Shown here in pieces: positions 45,992 through 54,294 of a DNA stretch of 63,926 nt. The notes under the pieces are model-generated. The model had not been told where the DNA came from. It saw only the letters and a list, made by a program, of their open reading frames with translations, and did not search any database. The stretch is from positions 1-63,926 of the forward strand of contig NZ_VZIZ01000026.1 of assembly GCF_009812035.1 (NCBI RefSeq), read 5' to 3'. The translations under genes and the position numbers were made by a program. Source of the stretch: Psychrobacter nivimaris (GTDB lineage Bacteria > Pseudomonadota > Gammaproteobacteria > Pseudomonadales > Moraxellaceae). Positions within the stretch are counted from its first letter, which is position 1. Each line of letters begins with the position of its first letter.

Positions 45992-46324
45992 ATGCAATAC
46001 GTCAAACTCGGACAGTCTGGCCTAAAAGTATCTCGCCTTTGTCTTGGCACCATGAATATGGGTTCAAAAGAATGGAAACCTTGGATCTTTAACGAAAAAG
46101 AAAGTGAGCCGATCATTGCACATGCGCTCGATATGGGTGTTAACTTCATCGATTTAGCCGACTTTTACTCTCTTGGCGCTGGTGAAGAGGTCGTGTGTAA
46201 TGTATTGCGCCGTATCGCTCGTAGAGATGACTTGGTTATCACCACTAAAGTGGGATATGCCATGAACAATGACATCAATGCACAAGGGCATTCACGAAAA
46301 AACATTTTCAAACCCCAATATTAA
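45992..46324 (+). pseudogene. Aldo/keto reductase, only the first third left
   Basis: The first 106 residues fit an AKR barrel start: YVKLGQSGLKVSRLCLGTMN, ALDMGVNFIDLADFYSLGAGE (catalytic Asp and Tyr) and VITTKVGYAM (catalytic Lys). The frame breaks at the AAACCCC repeat at 46309, which gives the ending FKPQY and a stop. About 220 residues are missing and no downstream remainder is seen. Confidence 0.88.
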
Positions 46325-46402
46325 CAATATCACCTAAGTAAAATGCCAAATTAAAAAAGGTTACCGAGGCTATATTTGGTATAGCATTGGCAACCTTTTT
46401 TT
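46309..46402 (+). repeat. Dispersed AAACCCC repeat with hairpin (copy in AKR gene)
   Basis: About 94 bp: CAAACCCCAATATTAAC, CACCTAAGTAAAATGCC, then AAAAAAGGTTACC and GGCAACCTTTTTTT forming a terminator-like hairpin around GCTAT/ATAGC. It is closely similar to 59779-59871. It sits exactly where the AKR homology ends. Confidence 0.8.
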
Positions 46403-46786
46403 ATGTTTTTAATATTTAAAAGTAAGTTTATACGTTCATTATAATCAGATTTTCAGTCCCTCGATAGCGAAGTCATCATCACCTAAGCAGTTATGTTCTG
46501 GCTAGTACATTGCAGTCGCTGAGAAACAGATCAAAAATACAAATATTTAGTGTAGGAGTAGGTTTTTAATCAACTGTCTGAGTAATCCGATGATGAATAG
46601 ACCTTAGGTGCAGCCATAGTTTTCCAAGCCTAAATAGTACGTTTTACCGTACCTTGCCTTATATCAAATAAATATGCCTCAACATCACGAATAACAGAAA
46701 TGCCTGAACCAGCTCATTCAGAACTAGTTATTGGCATACCTATTCCAAGTTTAATTCAAGTGGTAACCCACCCAAACCTAAGACAC
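46403..46786 (-). other. Intergenic debris with a degenerate leftward reading frame
   Basis: Reading leftward from about 46735 to 46560, a frame with two stops includes SGISVIRDVEAYLFDIRQ and AAPKVYSSSDYSD. It reads like decayed coding sequence, but the family is not recognised. The rest shows nothing. Confidence 0.35.
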
Positions 46787-46799
46787 TAATCTAATAGAA

Positions 46800-47570
46800 T
46801 TAAGCTGCGTGAAATAGTTTCTGCATTGGCGTAAAGCCGCCATTGCCCATGTTCGGGCGCTCGTTATTGTAGTGGTACAACCAGTGTTCTGCTTGTTCTC
46901 TGACTTGAGCTAAAGTAGTAAACAGCTCTTGGTTTAACCAATCATACCGCATCGTTCTATTATAGCGCTCTACATAAGCATTTTGCTGTGGATGACCAGG
47001 CTCAATATATCTGATAGCAATATCTTGCTCTAGTGCCCAGTCTTTGAGTGCATTACTAATGTACTCAGGACCGTTGTCACATCTCACTTGATCAGGCTTG
47101 CCTCGATATTCAATCAGCTGATTCAGACCGCGTATCACTCTTTGAGCAGGTAGTGAAAAGTCAATCTCAACGGTTAGCGCATCAGGCATAAAGTCCATGC
47201 TCCAGCTTTGATTGATACTATCAGGTACTGCTAGAGGTATGGGTTTGTCACGTTTAATACGGCGCTTGGGCTTGATTCTAAGGTTCAATTCAAGATCGCA
47301 GTAGATGCGATACACGACGCGTTTGTGGTTGTAGGGCAACCCCAGAAAGTTATACAGACTTAAAAAGCATAATCCAAAGCCCCAATTCTTATTCTTCTGC
47401 GTCAGATCTATTAATAAATCCGCTATTAGCTTGTTTTCATCAGAGGCAACTGACTTATGATAGTAGCAAGTGACGCTGATGTTAAAGATATGGCAAGCCC
47501 TGCGTATGCTAATAAAACGCTCTTCAAGGTAGTGACAAGCCATCTCACGGCGCCTTGATGGCGCTACCAT
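46800..47570 (-). CDS. IS407-group transposase OrfB with internal deletion
   Basis: An IS407-group integrase-like transposase: RRREMACHYLEERFISIRRAC, NWGFGLCFLSLYNF and HKRVVYRIYCDLELNLRIKP. Catalytic residues remain as D in WSMDFM, D in RCDNGPEY and E in YVERYNR. Between MPDAL and TVEIDFSLP about 20 residues usual for the family (a DGR...IDDYNREAL-type stretch) are missing, which would shorten the D-D spacing and likely kill activity. Overlaps orfA by 7 bp. Confidence 0.9.
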   Translation of the reverse strand: MVAPSRRREMACHYLEERFISIRRACHIFNISVTCYYHKSVASDENKLIADLLIDLTQKNKNWGFGLCFLSLYNFLGLPYNHKRVVYRIYCDLELNLRIKPKRRIKRDKPIPLAVPDSINQSWSMDFMPDALTVEIDFSLPAQRVIRGLNQLIEYRGKPDQVRCDNGPEYISNALKDWALEQDIAIRYIEPGHPQQNAYVERYNRTMRYDWLNQELFTTLAQVREQAEHWLYHYNNERPNMGNGGFTPMQKLFHAA

Positions 47571-47830
47571 TTTTTTGACATGACATTCTGTAATATGTCA
47601 GATTTAAGACATTCATCGGCATACATCTTCTTTAGTCGAGCGTTCTCAATTTCAAGCTCTTTAAGACGTGAGATTAAAGAGGCATCCATACCGCCGTATT
47701 TAGAACGCCAGTTATAAAGGGTGCTTTGTCCAATATTGTGGTCACGGCATAGCTCAGTGATAGGGACACCTTGCTCTGCTTGCTTTAAGATGTTGACGAT
47801 TTGGTTGTCGCTAAAGCGGATCTTTTTCAT
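47564..47830 (-). CDS. IS407-group transposase OrfA
   Basis: An 88-residue HTH_Tnp_1 protein with FSDNQIVNILKQAEQGVPITELCRDHNIGQSTLYNWRSKYGGMDAS and a terminal zipper-like helix. The end is MSKKW. An A7 run (about 47571-47577) at the overlap is a typical -1 frameshift site for making the OrfAB fusion. Confidence 0.9.
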   Translation of the reverse strand: MKKIRFSDNQIVNILKQAEQGVPITELCRDHNIGQSTLYNWRSKYGGMDASLISRLKELEIENARLKKMYADECLKSDILQNVMSKKW

Positions 47831-47875
47831 AGGGTTCTTCTGCTGATAGTTTAGCAGTTAATCTCTATTTCTAAG

Positions 47876-48371
47876 CGTTCTTATTTATCGGGAGGATTGC
47901 CGGAGTATGCGCAGTACTGAAGGGATGGCCGAACGGATCGATCAAGGTTTGCAGCGACGCAAACGCTGGATATTGCCTGAACCTGTTTCGCACCTTGGCA
48001 GCTTACTGTAGCGAGTCGCACCGGCTCTGTACTTGCATCAGGTGCGTAAACGCTTTAAAGGCGAACTACGATAAATTAATTATTGGATTCGTCTCAGCTT
48101 TTATTCTAATATTGTGCCGTTTAAAAAATAATGTTGCTAGCAACGGTATTTTAAACGGTATTTTTTATCACCACCTAGAAATGTCATGACATGTTACTCA
48201 CTATATGAGTGTTTGGTTTTTAGCTTCCTAAGCTAGCCTTAAGGTTTGTTTGTTGTAATAGCAGTAGAGCAGATGATGTAACGTCTAGCCTACTAGCGGT
48301 ATCTCGCCTAGGTTTGATGTCTAGCAATTATATCGTCAAAAAATAAACGAACTATTAAGGGAGTGATGACC
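47876..48371. other. Intergenic region with unrecognised GC-richer remnant
   Basis: From about 47907 to 48072 the sequence is GC-richer than its surroundings. Two rightward frames (one with AERIDQGLQRRKRWILPEP, another with YLHQVRKRFKGEL) look like pieces of a foreign gene split by stops. The family is not recognised. 48080-48371 contains the upstream region of the cytochrome b gene and nothing else recognised. Confidence 0.4.
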
Positions 48372-48974
48372 ATGGACCAAAACAGTACAACGAATCCGAC
48401 ACACGAGTCTGATATATTGTTATCAAACATTCCTAAAACCAGACAAGTACGAGTTTGGGATATTTTGGTAAGAGTGACTCACTGGGCCGTCGCGGCTGGT
48501 ATCACTGCTAATTTGCTTTTTACCGAAGAAGGCAGTGAGCTGCATCAATATGTCGGTTATACCGTGGTAGGGTTAGTGGTTGTACGTTTGCTTTGGGGTT
48601 TAGTTGGCACTCGCTATGCACGCTTCAGTGACTTTTTTCCTACATCGTCTCGTATTAAACGTCACCTATCTGATTTAAGTGCTCGCCGTATGGATGAGCA
48701 GCATCTTGGTCATAACCCATTGGCTGCCATTATGATGCTATTGTTATGGGCCGTGATTATAGGGTTAGGCGTGAGTGGTTATTTGATGGAGGCAAGAATT
48801 TTCGGTAGTAAAGACATCCTTGAAGAAATTCATGAAATACTTGCCAATAGTTTATACTCACTTGTCCCGTTACACATTATCTCTGCGATTGTCATGAGTT
48901 ATTGGGAACGGCAAAATCTGATTAAGTCGATGATAACCGGTAATAAAACGGTAACGACGCGTCGCCCAAGATAA
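48372..48974 (+). CDS. Cytochrome b561-type (B-type) integral membrane protein
   Basis: A four-helix di-heme cytochrome b of the Ni,Fe-hydrogenase/b561 kind. Heme-ligand histidines are evident in VRVTHWAVAAG, ELHQYVGYT, and EEIHEILAN with VPLHIISAI. The start at 48372 is preferred because AGGGAG is 9 bases upstream; upstream GTG/ATG codons at 48363 and 48366 are too close. It is the first gene of the seven-gene redox operon and would carry electrons within or across the membrane. Confidence 0.88.
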   Translation: MDQNSTTNPTHESDILLSNIPKTRQVRVWDILVRVTHWAVAAGITANLLFTEEGSELHQYVGYTVVGLVVVRLLWGLVGTRYARFSDFFPTSSRIKRHLSDLSARRMDEQHLGHNPLAAIMMLLLWAVIIGLGVSGYLMEARIFGSKDILEEIHEILANSLYSLVPLHIISAIVMSYWERQNLIKSMITGNKTVTTRRPR

Positions 48975-48998
48975 AATAATCAACGAAACAGGACAGTC

Positions 48999-49670
48999 AT
49001 GGCACGCATACTATTAATAGAAGACGATAGCAATATTGCTGAAGGTATTGTTGTCGGGCTAAAAAGCCATGGCATGATGGTCGATTGGTTTAGTGATGCT
49101 AGGCAAGGTGAAATGGCACTGCAAGAGGATATGTTTGATGCGGTGTTGCTCGATCTGACGTTGCCAAAAGGTGATGGTATGACTGTGCTACAAAATTGGC
49201 GCTATAAACAGCTAGACACACCGGTGTTGATTATTACGGCTCGTGACGCGATTGCCAATCGCGTGGCTGGACTCAATGCAGGCGCAGATGATTATCTAGT
49301 CAAGCCATTTGCACTAGATGAAGTGGTTGCCCGTCTGCAAGCATTGATACGGCGTAGTCAGGGACGGAGCCAACCTGAGATTCGTTATGGTGAAGTCGCT
49401 TATTGGCCTCACAATCACCAAGTCTCTTATCAAGGTCAAGTCATTGAGCTAACCATCAAAGAAGTGGCCATACTAGAGCAAATGCTAACTCATCCTAAAC
49501 AGATTCATAGTCGAGCCAGCTTAGAGGACAAGCTCTATGGTTGGCAACAGGATATTGAGAGTAATGCTATTGAAGTGCATATCCATCATTTACGCAAAAA
49601 ACTGGGCAATGATTTTATTTTAACCAAACGCGGCATCGGCTACTATCTCAATCCAGCACATAGCCATTAA
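48999..49670 (+). CDS. OmpR-family response regulator (QseB/PmrA-like)
   Basis: Receiver domain with Asp52 (VLLDLTLPKGDG), acidic E8/D9/D10 pocket and LVKPFALDE lysine, then a winged helix with EVHIHHLRKKLG and TKRGIGYYL. It lies 24 bp after the cytochrome b gene and 49 bp before its sensor kinase. PmrA/QseB relatives often control envelope or iron functions; here the operon itself is the probable target. Confidence 0.93.
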   Translation: MARILLIEDDSNIAEGIVVGLKSHGMMVDWFSDARQGEMALQEDMFDAVLLDLTLPKGDGMTVLQNWRYKQLDTPVLIITARDAIANRVAGLNAGADDYLVKPFALDEVVARLQALIRRSQGRSQPEIRYGEVAYWPHNHQVSYQGQVIELTIKEVAILEQMLTHPKQIHSRASLEDKLYGWQQDIESNAIEVHIHHLRKKLGNDFILTKRGIGYYLNPAHSH

Positions 49671-49719
49671 AGTGTTTATGTTCAATTTGGCTTTTAATAT
49701 ATGAGCAACATGTGAGCTT

Positions 49720-51261
49720 ATGAAAAGTATCCAGCAGCGGCTGTTAATCTCTTTACTCATTGGTCTACCCTTACTATGGCTTATCACATCGAGCTTTATT
49801 GCTTGGCGGTTATGGCATGAAATTAATGAGATGAATGACACGCAAATCACTCAAGTGGTTCGATATTTGATGGGCGTATCTGCTGATGACAGTGATTCAC
49901 AAGATGGGGATCCAAAAACTGGAGAACAAGAAGACAGCGACCAAGAGGAAGGTAAAGGAGAGCATCATAGAGAAAAGAGCGAAAAGCCCGCTGCCAAAAT
50001 ATATAATTTAAAAAGTAAAGAGCTGTCAGGTGACCTGGGTGATGCTGAAGATGACTATATGGGCTTTGCCATTTGGGATAAAGAAGGACATCTATTAGTG
50101 GCTGATGAAAATGGTCAGTCATTTTCTTTTCTGCCAGACCAGCGTGGTTTTTTAGAAGAATATAACTCTGCTTATCAGCGCCTAAACCCTTTTAGCAAAC
50201 GCTGGCGGTTATTTTATGCGCATGATGACTATAATGGTGACAATGGCTACGATGACACGCATGAAGGCCGAGTGATCGCTGTTGGTCAAAACCTTGATTC
50301 TCGCCGAGAAATGATTGTCGAAGCAATGTCTGTGCAAGTGTTGCCTATGTTGATTGGGCTATTTTCCTTCATGATTTTGGCTATCGGATTGATACGACAC
50401 GGACTGATGCCGTTAAGCCAAATCAGTGCCGAGGTGGAACAGCGCAAGCTGCAAGATGATAGTCCTATCACAGCAGACGTACCAAAAGAGATTCAGCCTT
50501 TGGTGACCGCTTTAAACGTTTTGTTTATAAAAGTGGCAGATACCTTGGCACGTGAACAACGCTTTACCGCTGATGCTTCTCATGAGCTGCGTAGTCCACT
50601 GGCTGCGCTCAAACTACAAGCAGACTTGTTACAGCAGCAGCTATTACAACTGTCTGGCATAGAAAACGACAATCAGTTGTTTTATCACACACAAAAGATT
50701 AGCGATGGCATTGAGCGTGCGACCCATTTGGTCGATCAATTATTGGTTTTAGCCAAGATAGAGCCGCAACAGCAGTTGCCTCCTGAGCAATTAGAGCATC
50801 CAGACTGGCTGATGCTCACAGATTCTGTACTGAGTGATGTCAACCGCTTGGCTCGTGAAAAACACATTCAATTAAAACGCACCGTACACTGTGACAATCC
50901 TGCCGATATTTTGCCCATTCTTATCAATCCAGTATTATTTAAGCTATTAATCCGCAATTTACTAGACAATGCCATCCGCTATTGCCCAGAGGGCTGTCTG
51001 ATTGAACTGCAGTTAGATGTTGATAATATTAAAGTGGTGGATAATGGCTTGGGTGCAGACCCAGAGCAGCTAGCGCGCCTGAGCGAACGCTTCTACCGTC
51101 CAGCAGGTCAAACCCAACTAGGTAGTGGGCTAGGACTGTCAATCGCCAATCGAATCGCCGAGCTGCACAACCTCACCTTAGCGTTTGCCAACCGCTCTCA
51201 ACCAGAAACAGGCTTTGTGGTAACAGTTAAAAGTAAAAGCCCACTCTCAAAACCGTTGTAA
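49720..51261 (+). CDS. Sensor histidine kinase with acidic periplasmic loop
   Basis: Two membrane helices (about 10-30 and 205-226). The periplasmic region contains a long acidic, low-complexity insertion (about residues 55-90, DDSDSQDGDP and EQEDSDQEEG). The remainder has a QseC/PmrB-like sensor fold, HAMP-like linker, phospho-acceptor His288 (HELRSP), an N-box (NLLDNAIRY) and GSGLGLSIAN. The acidic insertion could bind metal cations such as iron or manganese; this is inference. Confidence 0.92.
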   Translation: MKSIQQRLLISLLIGLPLLWLITSSFIAWRLWHEINEMNDTQITQVVRYLMGVSADDSDSQDGDPKTGEQEDSDQEEGKGEHHREKSEKPAAKIYNLKSKELSGDLGDAEDDYMGFAIWDKEGHLLVADENGQSFSFLPDQRGFLEEYNSAYQRLNPFSKRWRLFYAHDDYNGDNGYDDTHEGRVIAVGQNLDSRREMIVEAMSVQVLPMLIGLFSFMILAIGLIRHGLMPLSQISAEVEQRKLQDDSPITADVPKEIQPLVTALNVLFIKVADTLAREQRFTADASHELRSPLAALKLQADLLQQQLLQLSGIENDNQLFYHTQKISDGIERATHLVDQLLVLAKIEPQQQLPPEQLEHPDWLMLTDSVLSDVNRLAREKHIQLKRTVHCDNPADILPILINPVLFKLLIRNLLDNAIRYCPEGCLIELQLDVDNIKVVDNGLGADPEQLARLSERFYRPAGQTQLGSGLGLSIANRIAELHNLTLAFANRSQPETGFVVTVKSKSPLSKPL

Positions 51262-51350
51262 AAAAATAAATCATACTGTCTTAAGTTTGAGTTAATATTC
51301 AGTGCGTATGCTACTCGTATTCCCTAATAACATTATATGGAGTACAACCT

Positions 51351-51908
51351 GTGAGCCTACCTCTCTTAAGACCACTATTATTAACTGTCGGTGCGACTTC
51401 CTTAGTATTCTTTGGTGGGGTTATTGCCTTAGCCGTGCAGTCTCCCGAACCTGCTAGTACTTTATCAGTAGCTGATCCTATCACTCAAAATACTGACATC
51501 ACACCTAACGCCTCATCCTCATCGGTGCAGCAGTTACCTCTTGCTGCGCTTAGCCCTGCGCAAGCGACAGCACTGGCAAAACAAGACGCACCCAATGCGA
51601 TATTGCAGGCCAATCCAGAGCTCATCAACTATAACGGTAAGGTCGCTTATGAAGTGCTATTAGATAATAGCGCCACTTATATTGACGCCAATTTAGGCAC
51701 GGTTCTAAATCCGGTAGCGACCAATAATTATCGTGTTGAGAATTTTTATGAAGACTACGATGAAGATGATCGAGATGAGCATCATGATGACGACAGGGAC
51801 GAAAATGAAAAAGTCGGCAAATACCGTGACGAGGATTACAAAAAGAGTGATCATCTAATCGCAACGAGCTACAAACACCATGAGGAGGAAGATGATTATG
51901 ATGACTAA
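51351..51908 (+). CDS. PepSY-domain protein with acidic, His-rich tail
   Basis: Starts with GTG at 51351. An N-terminal membrane anchor or signal (about 8-30) is followed by a linker and a single PepSY-type repeat (AQATALAKQDAPNAILQANPE and YNGKVAYEVLLDNSATYIDANLG). The C-terminal 50 residues are almost all Asp, Glu and His with Lys/Arg (FYEDYDEDDRDEHHDDDRDE). Such a tail could bind divalent metal. It lies after the sensor kinase, whose own loop is acidic. Confidence 0.85.
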   Translation: MSLPLLRPLLLTVGATSLVFFGGVIALAVQSPEPASTLSVADPITQNTDITPNASSSSVQQLPLAALSPAQATALAKQDAPNAILQANPELINYNGKVAYEVLLDNSATYIDANLGTVLNPVATNNYRVENFYEDYDEDDRDEHHDDDRDENEKVGKYRDEDYKKSDHLIATSYKHHEEEDDYDD

Positions 51909-52227
51909 TACACAATCAACGGCCCAAGCAACTCCAAAGAAACCTGCTAATAAGACGAGTAAAAAAGCTGATCCGTTCGCCTTTCTTAAAAGCAGTATCA
52001 TGATTGCATCGATTGCAGGCACGATGGGTGGATGGTTATTTTTGCTCAATCAAGAGACAGACAGCCCATCTGTGAGCGCCGTCACTGTAAATACTACAGA
52101 TTCTGGGAGTGGTGAGCTAGCTGCTGCATCAATACCCATTGTTGACATCACACAGCTGAGGCAGGTCAATGAAGCTGCTCCTGTAGAGGCAATAACAGTC
52201 GTCGCCCGTACGCGTTCTTCTCAATAA
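51898..52227 (+). CDS. Small membrane protein of the ApbE operon, unknown
   Basis: A 109-residue protein starting at 51898 with AGGAGG upstream, overlapping the PepSY gene's end by 11 bp. A Lys/Pro-rich N-terminus, one membrane helix (about 32-52, SIMIASIAGTMGGWLFLL) and a disordered outer part (SGSGELAAASIP). No family is recognised, and no clear ApbE flavinylation motif (D-x-x-[ST]-G-A-[ST]) is seen, though TTDSGSGE is loosely reminiscent. Context suggests it is a structural or redox partner. Confidence 0.7.
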   Translation: MMTNTQSTAQATPKKPANKTSKKADPFAFLKSSIMIASIAGTMGGWLFLLNQETDSPSVSAVTVNTTDSGSGELAAASIPIVDITQLRQVNEAAPVEAITVVARTRSSQ

Positions 52228-52301
52228 CCAGCAAATCAATAAATAAGCAAAGATGAGTAATTATTGAGCTTATACCCTATCGCAAAAAATGGAGTCTTCT
52301 G

Positions 52302-53411
52302 ATGAGTAAGAACACGACAAAATTGGCGACTCTGAAACTGGCGGCGATGGGTTGCCACATTCAAATAACGTTAAACATTACCAAGATTGGCACACAGCAC
52401 TCGCAGGAAATAATAGATCACCAAATTTCTTTGTTAAAAAGTGAAACTCAGCAGCGTTTAGCACGCTGGGAGCATATATTTAGTCGTTTCGATGAAACCA
52501 GTGAGCTCATGAGACTTAATAATCATACCGACCAATGGAGGGAGGTAAGTGCAGAGTTGTTTGAGGTCTTAGGTCGCGCCATATATTTTGTTGTAGAAAC
52601 TCAAGGTCTCATAACCCCAACCTTACTCAAACCGCTCTGGGCTGCTGGTTATAGGCAGTCATTTGAAACCTTGCCAAAAATGTCTACGCCATCTATACCC
52701 GTAATTACCTCAAACTCTGGCTCAAATGCCGCCACATACTTACAAGCTCAACCCAATGCTAACAATCCTAATCAGCAAATAGACAGTATTCAGTGTCGCC
52801 GATTGGTTGATGGTCAGCATCAGATCTACCTGCCCGCTGGAATAGCACTTGATTTGAATGGTTATGTCAAAGGCTGGTGTGCCATGCAATTAGCTGAGCA
52901 GATTAGTCGAAGTCATGACTGGCAACTCCCTTGTTTGGTAGATATGGGCGGTGATATAGCAATCGGTGTCCCAAGAAGCCAAGCCCTAGATAATGCAATA
53001 GACAGTCCAATTGTTTGGGGCGTGGCAATTGCTAAACCTTACTGTGCTAATGGCGAGCATATGCAAAACGACCAAGATGTCGCAATTCTTACTTTGAGAT
53101 CTGGTGCTGTCGCCACTTCTGGGCAAGATTATCGGCGCTGGTGGCATAAAGGTCGTTGGCAGCATCATTTAATTCACCCTCATTATTCCCGTCCGGCTAT
53201 CAGTGATGTCCTGACAGCAACGGTCATGGCTGCGGATACTGTAACAGCAGAGGTATACGCAAAATATTGTGTGCTCCTCGGCGTTACAGAAGCAATAACA
53301 TGGCTGAACCAGCATCATATTGCGGCGCTCTTAATTGATACGAATAACAACGTGATATCGTCCATTGCTATTGAGCCAAATTTGAGTGAGCCCAACTTGG
53401 TTGCCGTCTAA
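52302..53411 (+). CDS. apbE: FAD:protein FMN transferase (ApbE)
   Basis: ApbE covalently attaches FMN to Thr/Ser of redox proteins. Typical motifs are FSRFDETSELMRLN, LDLNGYVKGW, CLVDMGGDIAIG, SGAVATSGQDYRRWW and VMAADTVTAEVYAK. The protein lacks an obvious lipoprotein signal, unlike many ApbE proteins. It shares the operon with PepSY, cytochrome b561 and a ferric-reductase-like protein, so its target may be one of these or a distant gene. Confidence 0.92.
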   Translation: MSKNTTKLATLKLAAMGCHIQITLNITKIGTQHSQEIIDHQISLLKSETQQRLARWEHIFSRFDETSELMRLNNHTDQWREVSAELFEVLGRAIYFVVETQGLITPTLLKPLWAAGYRQSFETLPKMSTPSIPVITSNSGSNAATYLQAQPNANNPNQQIDSIQCRRLVDGQHQIYLPAGIALDLNGYVKGWCAMQLAEQISRSHDWQLPCLVDMGGDIAIGVPRSQALDNAIDSPIVWGVAIAKPYCANGEHMQNDQDVAILTLRSGAVATSGQDYRRWWHKGRWQHHLIHPHYSRPAISDVLTATVMAADTVTAEVYAKYCVLLGVTEAITWLNQHHIAALLIDTNNNVISSIAIEPNLSEPNLVAV

Positions 53412-53474
53412 CGACTCACGCTCTATACGCCAGATACCAATATATTAAGTAGATGCATTCATAGGAGTATCGTC

Positions 53475-54158
53475 ATGCATACAGACAATCTTACTCACAG
53501 CCAGGCTACTTCTAATACGTCGCTTCTTGTTCAGGTTATGTGGATTGTATTGATTTTGAGTATTGCCATCGGAGTCGGCAGCTACATGCTATTGATGTGG
53601 GGAGAGACGGTCTCACAACTACTGACCGCCACAGATAAGCATTTTTGGTATTTATCACGGGCAAGTGGTGTGATTGCTTATGCTTTATTTTGGCTGGCAG
53701 TGGTTTTTGGTTTATTACTGAGTACACGCTTAGGAAAGCATTTTAATGCGGCTAGGGTATTTGCCTTGCATCAGTATTTAAGTCTGATAGCGGTAGGCTT
53801 TGCCGCTTTTCATGCTGGTATTTTATTGGCGGATAACTATCTAAATCTGCATATATGGCAGATTTTAGTACCTTTTGGTTTCCAGACTGATCGGGTGGGC
53901 GTGGCATTGGGACAGATGGGGTTTTGGCTGTTATTTATCTGTGCATTCAGTTTCTATATTAAGAAGTATATTGGTCAATCAGTGTGGCGATGGCTACACT
54001 TTTTGACCTTTACAGCTTATATGCTTATTAGCATCCATGTGTTTATGGTGGGATCTGACAGTCGAGCATTACCGTTGCTGTTATTTTATGCAAGTAGTCA
54101 GACATTGGTTTTTGTATTGACTAGCTATAGATTATTGATGATGAAACAAGTCAAGTGA
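53475..54158 (+). CDS. Ferric-reductase-like transmembrane protein
   Basis: A six-helix PF01794-type membrane domain with paired His in HQYLSLIAVGFAAFHAG and in WRWLHFLTFTAYMLISIH, ready to bind two hemes. No FAD/NAD domain is attached, so electrons must come from or go to a partner, possibly via the b561 protein or a flavinylated protein. It is the last gene of the tight operon, starting 63 bp after apbE. Confidence 0.88.
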   Translation: MHTDNLTHSQATSNTSLLVQVMWIVLILSIAIGVGSYMLLMWGETVSQLLTATDKHFWYLSRASGVIAYALFWLAVVFGLLLSTRLGKHFNAARVFALHQYLSLIAVGFAAFHAGILLADNYLNLHIWQILVPFGFQTDRVGVALGQMGFWLLFICAFSFYIKKYIGQSVWRWLHFLTFTAYMLISIHVFMVGSDSRALPLLLFYASSQTLVFVLTSYRLLMMKQVK

Positions 54159-54294
54159 CTATTTAATTGGCAATTCGATTGACCGTTCAAATGACTATGT
54201 ATGGAGCGTTATAGTATCAAGCGGTATAAACTGCAGTGATATTATAAGCTACACTAGGATATACCAATCCGTGTCTATACCTTTTAAGGATTTT

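Larger units (their letters stand above)
46787..47875 (-). mobile_element. IS3-family, IS407-group element (ends approximate)
   Basis: Contains overlapping orfA and orfB. Weak terminal similarity was found between CTAATAGAATTAA-GCTGC at the left and AAATAGAGATTAACTGC inward from the right, so the ends are estimates. No target duplication was identified. The orfB has an internal deletion, so the element is probably immobile. Confidence 0.7.

Noticed and set aside
47995..48189. 64-residue ORF with several Cys
   Set aside because: Crosses the decayed GC-richer fragment and lacks a ribosome site; no family features.
51898..52227. ApbE flavinylation motif in the small operon protein
   Set aside because: TTDSGSGE does not satisfy the D-x-x-[ST]-G-A-[ST] pattern.
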